This document shows positions 6,666-10,694 of a DNA stretch of 10,694 bases, piece by piece. The notes beneath the pieces were generated by a model that was not told the DNA's origin, searched no databases, and worked only from the letters and a program-made list of their open reading frames with translations. Origin of the DNA: Betaproteobacteria bacterium. Lineage in GTDB: Bacteria > Pseudomonadota > Gammaproteobacteria > Burkholderiales > Ferrovaceae. Each line of letters begins with the position of its first letter. Within the stretch, counting starts at the first letter, position 1. A program made the translations under genes and the position numbers. Location: contig JAGWPH010000059.1 in the NCBI GenBank assembly GCA_028870615.1, positions 1 to 10,694 on the forward strand. The letters are read 5' to 3'.

Positions 6666-7106
6666 TTGACCATTCGCCAGCAATCAATGTTTTGGGTCGC
6701 TACACAGTTTTTGGTGGTGGCCGTCATGTTGTTCTGGTCCCTGCCCTGGCAGGTCAAAATTTCTGCCATGCTGTTTGGCAGCGCAGCCTTTGTCTTAGCA
6801 CTCTGGGTATTTGCCCACAACCCGCCCGGTAATTTCAACATTCGCCCGGAGCCCAAAACCGGGGCACTACTGGTGATGAGCGGCCCTTACCGGTGGGTGC
6901 GACATCCCATGTATGTTGCGCTCCTGTTGGCCATGGCAGGCATTGCTGCCGAAGCGCCCGACAACGTGTCGCTGGGACTGTGGGTGATCCTTCTGCTGGT
7001 TCTCAATTTCAAGGCCGCATTGGAAGAGCGTCTATTGCAGCAGCGCTGGCCTGAGTATGCAAACTATCGCACCCGGACACGGCGGTTTATTCCATTGCTC
7101 TGGTAA
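6666..7106 (+). CDS. ICMT-like integral membrane methyltransferase
   Basis: A 146-residue membrane protein of the isoprenylcysteine carboxyl methyltransferase/phospholipid methyltransferase-like superfamily. The diagnostic C-terminal motif is present: SGPYRWVRHPMYVALLL (72-88), with RHPxY forming part of the SAM site, followed after a membrane segment by the EE pair (120-121) and RWPEYANYRTRTRRFIP. Helices precede and follow this core (about 10-27, 31-50, 80-95, 102-117). The natural methyl acceptor of bacterial members is generally unknown; it may be a lipid or small molecule. The start is uncertain: TTG at 6666 opens the frame but lacks a Shine-Dalgarno sequence, and the ATG at 6687 would shorten the N-terminus by seven residues. 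It converges with infA, with only 34 bases between them. Confidence 0.82.
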   Translation: MTIRQQSMFWVATQFLVVAVMLFWSLPWQVKISAMLFGSAAFVLALWVFAHNPPGNFNIRPEPKTGALLVMSGPYRWVRHPMYVALLLAMAGIAAEAPDNVSLGLWVILLLVLNFKAALEERLLQQRWPEYANYRTRTRRFIPLLW

Positions 7107-7140
7107 TACTGAAACAGGGGATGGTTCGCGGCTTGACTGA

Positions 7141-7398
7141 TCAGTACTTGCGCCGTTGTGGGGCAGCGGTCCAGCCTCCCTCGATGTGACGGAAGGTGAT
7201 GCGCCCTTTGCTCAAGTCGTACGGGGAGAGTTCCAGGGAGACCTTGTCGCCCGCAAGTATCCGGATGTGATGCTTGCGCATCTTTCCGGCAGAGTAGGCG
7301 ATCAGGTCGTGGCCGTTGTCGAGCGTGACGCGGTAGCGTGAGTCAGGAAGCACCTCACGTACCACGCCGCTCATTTCGATAAGTTCTTCCTTGGCCAT
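7141..7398 (-). CDS. infA: Translation initiation factor IF-1 (extended form)
   Basis: IF-1 binds the ribosomal A site on the 30S subunit during initiation. The sequence has the S1/OB fold in full: [60 protein letters not shown] and KGRITFRH. At 85 residues it is longer than the standard protein of about 72: the usual end after the ITFR region is followed by [15 protein letters not shown] recall betaproteobacteria carrying such a longer IF-1 as a second copy apart from the ribosomal protein operon, so this is probably the accessory paralogue. It starts 12 bases after the cspA stop codon on the same strand and has no strong Shine-Dalgarno, which suggests an operon with coupled translation. Confidence 0.93.
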   Translation of the reverse strand: MAKEELIEMSGVVREVLPDSRYRVTLDNGHDLIAYSAGKMRKHHIRILAGDKVSLELSPYDLSKGRITFRHIEGGWTAAPQRRKY

Positions 7399-7410
7399 GC
7401 CACAGGCTGC

Positions 7411-7617
7411 TTAGTCAGCCGGGCGAATGTTGGATGCCTGCTGACCTTTGGGACCCTGCGTCACTTCGAAAGAAACTTTTTGACCTTCCTTCAGTGTCTT
7501 GAAGCCTGAAGACTGGATCGCCGAAAAATGTGCGAAAAGATCTTCGCCGCCAGCATCCGGAGTCACGAAGCCGAAACCTTTTGAATCATTGAACCACTTC
7601 ACTGTACCTGTTGCCAT
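7411..7617 (-). CDS. cspA: CspA-family cold shock protein
   Basis: A 68-residue single-domain nucleic acid chaperone that melts RNA secondary structure. RNP1 is KGFGFV (13-18) and RNP2 is DLFAHF (26-31), with the family start [18 protein letters not shown] and end [10 protein letters not shown]. The length is normal for the family. AGGA on the minus strand (7628-7631) lies ten bases before the ATG. The gene is preceded by a long leader with a GC hairpin and U-runs, as in cold-inducible csp genes, and is followed by infA 12 bases later. Whether this copy is cold-induced or constitutive cannot be read from the coding sequence. Confidence 0.96.
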   Translation of the reverse strand: MATGTVKWFNDSKGFGFVTPDAGGEDLFAHFSAIQSSGFKTLKEGQKVSFEVTQGPKGQQASNIRPAD

Positions 7618-7665
7618 GTCTTGGATATCCTAAAAAAATGAAAAATAAGGGGGTAGCCCCTAGGA
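7618..7665 (-). promoter_or_regulatory. Structured 5' leader of cspA (GC hairpin, U-tracts, possible Shine-Dalgarno pairing)
   Basis: Read on the minus strand, GGGG-CTA-CCCC (7650-7660) is a tight hairpin followed by a U-rich stretch (TTATTTTTC), looking like a weak intrinsic terminator inside the leader. A second run of seven T ends at the ribosome binding site. TCCTA just upstream of the hairpin (7661-7665) is complementary to TAGGA containing the Shine-Dalgarno (7628-7632), so an alternative fold could hide the ribosome site. Temperature-dependent refolding of csp leaders is established in E. coli; its use here is inference. Confidence 0.45.
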
Positions 7666-7765
7666 AGCGAAACTCAAGACGGCAGGATGATGAAGGGAGA
7701 AATACCTGAAAGCTTAGGGTACTGAACCAAACAACAACGATACTACTTGAAAATCGCAGATCGGC

Positions 7766-7794
7766 ACTATGCACCCAATGGTACAAATAAGCAA
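7766..7794 (-). promoter_or_regulatory. Candidate sigma70 promoter for cspA-infA
   Basis: On the minus strand, TTGCTT (7789-7794) and CATAGT (7766-7771) are 17 bases apart. Matches to consensus are moderate. Initiation near 7759 would give a cspA leader of about 140 bases, close to the long leaders of cold-inducible csp genes. The site lies just beyond the end of the yceI-like gene. Confidence 0.35.
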
Positions 7795-7806
7795 TGTATT
7801 TCTTTT

Positions 7807-8475
7807 TTAAGGAAGCGTTGCCACGATGCTGTAGTGGACTTCCACTGCGTCCCGGACCTGCAGCGATCCACCCAGAACCGAGAGGGGCACCATCCCGAAG
7901 TCGCTTTGATTCAGTGTCATGCTGCCTGTCACGATGACTTCCCCTTCCGAACGTGACTGAATGGCGGCCTGTGTCTCCTTCACACGCGTCACGCCATGCA
8001 TTGAAATTGACACTCGCAGTGCCGACCCGGCTGGGTCCGGCCGAAAGATTTGGATCTGCACCGTTGGGAATTGGTCCACCTGCAGCACTTTGGTCTGCAT
8101 GTTAAGACGCGTTCCCTCCACGGCATCCTGCGGCACTTCCGCTTCCAAACCGGCTCGTTCACGCAAAGCCGGCTCATCTACCGTGAGCAGCCCTAGCGGA
8201 ATGGTCAGTTCGGCGTACCCTGTTTGCGCGACGACAAACCCTTGAACATCATGGCTGGCAACCACATGATCGTGCCCCAGACGGGCCAACATGCCGCCTC
8301 GATGGACCAGGATGGTAATCAAGGATTGGTGGGGGTCTACATGAAGAACAGTGCGTGCTTCGAGGGACGGGCGCTGTTGCAGGGTATCAGGGGGTCTTCC
8401 GGCCTCCCGCCCGGTCGGGGTGGAACACGACACCAGCAGGCTGATCCCCAGTAGAATGGATAGAATGGTCTTCAT
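7807..8475 (-). CDS. YceI-family lipoprotein
   Basis: A 222-residue exported protein of the YceI family, lipocalin-like barrels known to bind polyprenoid-type lipids. The N-terminus MKTILSILLGISLLVSC is a lipoprotein signal peptide with lipobox LVSC (Cys17); many YceI proteins are instead free periplasmic proteins. The barrel runs from about residue 45 to the end, with HGVTR and the C-terminal pattern GSMTLNQSDFGMVPLSVLGG then LQVRDAVEVHYSIVA typical of the family. I prefer the ATG at 8475, which has AGGA about 11 bases upstream and begins directly with the signal peptide; an ATG at 8487 adds MTKL and lacks proper spacing. The frame stays open far upstream, but that part is antisense to the phosphoesterase gene. 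Only 36 bases separate the two divergent starts. Confidence 0.87.
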   Translation of the reverse strand: MKTILSILLGISLLVSCSTPTGREAGRPPDTLQQRPSLEARTVLHVDPHQSLITILVHRGGMLARLGHDHVVASHDVQGFVVAQTGYAELTIPLGLLTVDEPALRERAGLEAEVPQDAVEGTRLNMQTKVLQVDQFPTVQIQIFRPDPAGSALRVSISMHGVTRVKETQAAIQSRSEGEVIVTGSMTLNQSDFGMVPLSVLGGSLQVRDAVEVHYSIVATLP

Positions 8476-8511
8476 GAGCTTTGTCATCCTAGCCGATTTG
8501 TGATGGGGAAG

Positions 8512-9249
8512 ATGAAAATCCATATTCTCTCCGATCTTCACAACGAGCGTGACCCCTACCAGCCCGTGGTACACGACGCTGACCTGGTCATTTTGGCAGG
8601 CGACATCGACGAAGGGACCCGCGGAATGACCTGGGCACGCAGCAAGTTTGACTGCCCCGTGATTTACATCGCCGGAAACCACGAATACTACGGAGGACAC
8701 CTGGAGCAGACCCATGATCAACTGTTGCGCGTCAGCGACAGTCATGTCCGTTTTCTGGATGAAGCCCTTTACGAAATGAATGACATTAGATTTCTGGCCG
8801 CCACGGGCTGGACTGATTTCGCTGCGACTGGCAATGCGCAGCAAGCGGAATGGGGTGCGCGGGTTCGTTTCAAGGATTTTGATCGTATCCGTGCAGGCAA
8901 CGGCCGTCTGGCGCAGCCCCTGGATTTTAAGGAGCGCAACCACTCCGCCCTACGCTGGCTGCAACAGCAACTGGCCACACCCTATGCAGGAACCACAGTT
9001 GTGGTCACCCATCACGCACCATCGTTCCAATCCATTGACTTGCAACCCTATCCCCCCAGCCATTTGGATGCATCCTTCGTCAACCGCTGGGACGGTCTGA
9101 TGGGCAGCCCACGCACAGCGCTCTGGATTCACGGACACACCCATCTTGCCGTGGACTATGACATTGCAGGTACCCGGGTTATATCCAATCCCAGGGGCGT
9201 GCCCCGCGAACATACCGGGTTCGTACCAGACTGGGTAATCGAAATCTGA
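8512..9249 (+). CDS. Calcineurin-like metallophosphoesterase
   Basis: A 245-residue cytoplasmic phosphoesterase with every metal-ligand motif of the superfamily: SDLH (Asp8, His10), GDIDE (Asp31), GNHE (Asn56, His57), THH (His167) and HGHTH (207-211). Two metal ions are therefore expected and activity is likely, on an unknown phosphomono- or diester. It lacks a signal peptide. The overall shape (MKIHILSDLHNE start, about 245 residues) fits the small bacterial YbbF-unlike phosphohydrolase group rather than the DNA repair nuclease SbcD. The ATG at 8512 gives the usual N-terminus; in-frame GTG (8500) and ATG (8503) would add three or four residues. The start region has GGGGA very close to the ATG, so the exact codon is unsure. 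The NYN gene follows after 35 bases on the same strand. Confidence 0.9.
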   Translation: MKIHILSDLHNERDPYQPVVHDADLVILAGDIDEGTRGMTWARSKFDCPVIYIAGNHEYYGGHLEQTHDQLLRVSDSHVRFLDEALYEMNDIRFLAATGWTDFAATGNAQQAEWGARVRFKDFDRIRAGNGRLAQPLDFKERNHSALRWLQQQLATPYAGTTVVVTHHAPSFQSIDLQPYPPSHLDASFVNRWDGLMGSPRTALWIHGHTHLAVDYDIAGTRVISNPRGVPREHTGFVPDWVIEI

Positions 9250-9284
9250 TCGCGTACACTCACGACACTTCATTGGAGAAAAAC

Positions 9285-10277
9285 ATGGCTTCACCCCACG
9301 AAAATGTCAGCATGGCCTTGTTCTGCGACTTTGAAAACGTCGCCCTCGGTGTGCGCGACGCAAAATACGAGAAGTTCGACATCAAGCCGGTGCTGGAACG
9401 TCTGCTGCTCAAGGGCAGCATTGTCGTCAAGAAGGCGTATTGCGATTGGGAACGCTATAAGGGTTTCAAGGCTACGATGCACGAGGCCAACTTCGAGCTG
9501 ATCGAAATTCCTCACGTGCGCCAGTCAGGCAAAAACTCGGCTGACATCCGTTTGGTTGTGGATGCCCTGGATCTTTGCTATACCAAATCGCACGTCAACA
9601 CTTTTGTCATTATCAGCGGTGATTCAGACTTCTCGCCCCTGGTCTCCAAGCTGCGCGAAAATGCCAAGCAGGTCATCGGGGTTGGGGTGAAGCAATCGAC
9701 CTCCGACCTGCTGATTGCCAATTGTGATGAATTCATTTTTTACGACGATCTGGTGCGTGAAAGCCAGCGCGCAGCTGCCAAACGCGAGACCCAGGAAGTG
9801 CGCTCTGCGGCCACACGCTCGCCCGAAGATGAAAAGCGCCCCAAGGACAAGGAGGGCTGGGAAGCACGTAAGAGCAAGGCTATTGATATCGCAGTGGAAA
9901 CATTCGACGCGTTGGTGGCCGAACGGGGGGACAGCGGCAAAATTTGGGCTTCCATGCTGAAAGAAGCCATCAAGCGCCGCAAACCTGATTTTAATGAGTC
10001 CTACTATGGCTTCCGCGCCTTCGGCAATTTACTCGAAGAGGCGCAGGCACGCGGACTGCTTGAATTTGGCCGCGACGAAAAATCGGGGGCCTATGTTTAT
10101 CGCAGTGGCAGTGGCACTGTAGGCGGCGAGGCGGCAAACCAAATGTCGACAGCGCCTGAAATTGTTGCGGAAACGATTCACGAGTTGCCCGCCCAAACGG
10201 TTGCGGAAGAAGCAGTCGCCAAAAAAACTCGAAAACCAGCCGCCCGCAGCCGCCGTCCACGCAAAGCAGCAGAGTAA
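9285..10277 (+). CDS. NYN-domain (LabA/DUF88) putative RNase with OST-HTH/LOTUS domain
   Basis: A 330-residue two-domain protein. Residues 8-160 form a NYN (PIN-like) nuclease domain with the acidic metal site intact: CDFENV (Asp15), SADIRLVVDAL (Asp87) and SGDSDFSPLV (Asp113, Asp115). A charged linker (162-195) leads to an OST-HTH/LOTUS domain (about 198-275: IDIAVETFDALVAERG, MLKEAIKRRKPDFNESYYGF, LLEFGR), a winged helix that binds RNA, notably G-quadruplex RNA in studied cases. The tail (276-330) is disordered and ends in basic Lys/Arg/Ala/Pro residues. By family knowledge it is probably an RNA-cleaving or RNA-binding factor; the substrate is unknown. GGAG (9275-9278), six bases before the ATG, supports the start. 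The stop codon overlaps the next gene's ATG (TAATG). Confidence 0.9.
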   Translation: MASPHENVSMALFCDFENVALGVRDAKYEKFDIKPVLERLLLKGSIVVKKAYCDWERYKGFKATMHEANFELIEIPHVRQSGKNSADIRLVVDALDLCYTKSHVNTFVIISGDSDFSPLVSKLRENAKQVIGVGVKQSTSDLLIANCDEFIFYDDLVRESQRAAAKRETQEVRSAATRSPEDEKRPKDKEGWEARKSKAIDIAVETFDALVAERGDSGKIWASMLKEAIKRRKPDFNESYYGFRAFGNLLEEAQARGLLEFGRDEKSGAYVYRSGSGTVGGEAANQMSTAPEIVAETIHELPAQTVAEEAVAKKTRKPAARSRRPRKAAE

Positions 10278-10621
10278 TGCCAGAACGTGGGACAATGGCA
10301 GGTATGAACGACAGAGGCGTTCGCTCGGAGATATCGTGCACAACTTGTGAGGCTTGCTGTTGCAGGCTTGAAGTCCTGCTGATGGGTGCAGACGATATCC
10401 CGGGGGCGTTGACCGTCCAGGACCAATGGGGAGGCTGGGTCATGCTTCGCCTTGAGGACGGGTGGTGTGCGGCTCTGGATCGCCATGCCCTGCGCTGTAC
10501 GATCTACGAGCATCGACCGTTTCTCTGTCGCGAATATGAGATGGGTGGAAGTGAGTGCATTGGAGAGCGACTCCAGCACTTCGGTCATCAATCCCATGGG
10601 CAAACCGGGCTTACGACATAA
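10277..10621 (+). CDS. YkgJ-family cysteine cluster protein (CxxCxxCC)
   Basis: A small protein of up to 114 residues with the CxxCxxCC signature as CTTCEACC (21-28) and further cysteines at 29, 64, 74, 84 and 94. The spacing CTIYEHRPFLCREYEMG is typical of the YkgJ/UPF0153 group, thought to bind zinc or an Fe-S cluster; no enzymatic role is established. If translation starts at 10277, its ATG shares a base with the TAA of the NYN gene, a classic coupling arrangement. ATGs at 10295 and 10304 are alternatives; the last has AGG just upstream and would still keep all cysteines. Tight linkage to the NYN-LOTUS gene implies one transcript. Confidence 0.82.
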   Translation: MPERGTMAGMNDRGVRSEISCTTCEACCCRLEVLLMGADDIPGALTVQDQWGGWVMLRLEDGWCAALDRHALRCTIYEHRPFLCREYEMGGSECIGERLQHFGHQSHGQTGLTT

Positions 10622-10639
10622 CAATCAAGGTGCAATCTC

Positions 10640-10694
10640 GTGGCTAAACCAAATTACCAGTTCGAAAAGCGCCAGAGAGATCTGGCGAAGAAAA
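10640..10694 (+). CDS. Small Lys-rich conserved hypothetical protein, 3'-partial
   Basis: A GTG at 10640, seven bases after AAGGTG (10627-10632), opens a frame reading MAKPNYQFEKRQRDLAKK up to the window edge. I recall similar short, highly charged proteins of unknown function in betaproteobacteria starting MxKPNYQFEKRQREL. It lies 18 bases past the YkgJ-like stop on the same strand, so it may be in the same operon. Its end is outside the window. Confidence 0.65.
   Translation, partial: MAKPNYQFEKRQRDLAKK

Noticed and set aside
7107..7146. TACTGA/TCAGTA inverted repeat and the palindrome ACTGATCAGT between the convergent ICMT-like and infA genes, as a bidirectional terminator
   Set aside because: The stem is only six pairs with a 28-base loop, it is AT-rich and has no T-run on either strand.
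8476..8943. Upstream extension of the YceI frame to an ATG at 8943
   Set aside because: It is antisense to the metallophosphoesterase, and a lipoprotein signal peptide begins at 8475.
10178..10624. Minus-strand 148-codon frame opposite the Cys-cluster gene
   Set aside because: The plus strand carries the CxxCxxCC family signature; the minus frame is an antisense by-product.
1..10694. CRISPR arrays, tRNA or rRNA genes, IS elements, integrase or attachment sites
   Set aside because: No regularly spaced repeats, cloverleaf-like segments, transposase or integrase motifs were seen on either strand.

Overview
The window is a chromosomal stretch with moderate GC, and most likely comes from a betaproteobacterium. 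Pointers are a phasin with a Lys/Ala/Pro-rich tail (polyhydroxyalkanoate, PHA, storage), an 85-residue IF-1 directly behind a CspA-type cold shock gene, a short class I-type PPK2, and the start of a small protein beginning MAKPNYQFEKRQRDLAKK. The lineage call rests on recognising protein families, not on a search. I see no phage, IS element, CRISPR array, tRNA or rRNA. The region looks like ordinary backbone carrying one decayed gene.

Layout. (1) 1-843 is the C-terminal part of a membrane-anchored Ser/Thr kinase whose N-terminus lies outside the window. (2) 1003-2199 is a multi-pass membrane diguanylate cyclase with an intact GGEEF active site and I-site. (3) 2415-2939 is a phasin. A sigma70-like promoter and two adjacent palindromes lie upstream of it and would suit a PhaR-type repressor. 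(4) 2940-3383 holds a minus-strand aldo/keto reductase pseudogene with an in-frame stop, a frameshift and a missing C-terminus. (5) 3384-4400 (-) is a SAM methyltransferase, divergent from PPK2 (4491-5279, +). (6) 5437-7106 (+) encodes a SlyB-like lipoprotein, a DUF1614 membrane protein and an ICMT-like membrane methyltransferase.

(7) On the minus strand, cspA (7411-7617) and infA (7141-7398) form a cold-shock/translation pair behind a long structured 5' leader. Upstream of it is a YceI-family lipoprotein (7807-8475). (8) On the plus strand come a calcineurin-like phosphoesterase (8512-9249), a NYN-OST-HTH (LOTUS) protein (9285-10277), a CxxCxxCC cluster protein whose start overlaps the preceding stop (10277-10621), and the first codons of a Lys-rich small protein (10640 to the edge).

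Shared themes are signalling (kinase, c-di-GMP), storage polymers (phasin for PHA, PPK2 for polyphosphate), envelope maintenance (SlyB-like, YceI, DUF1614) and RNA/translation (CspA, IF-1, NYN-LOTUS). No clearly new multi-gene system is evident. The least explained items are the NYN-LOTUS gene cluster, the phasin operator region, the cspA leader and the aldo/keto reductase relic.
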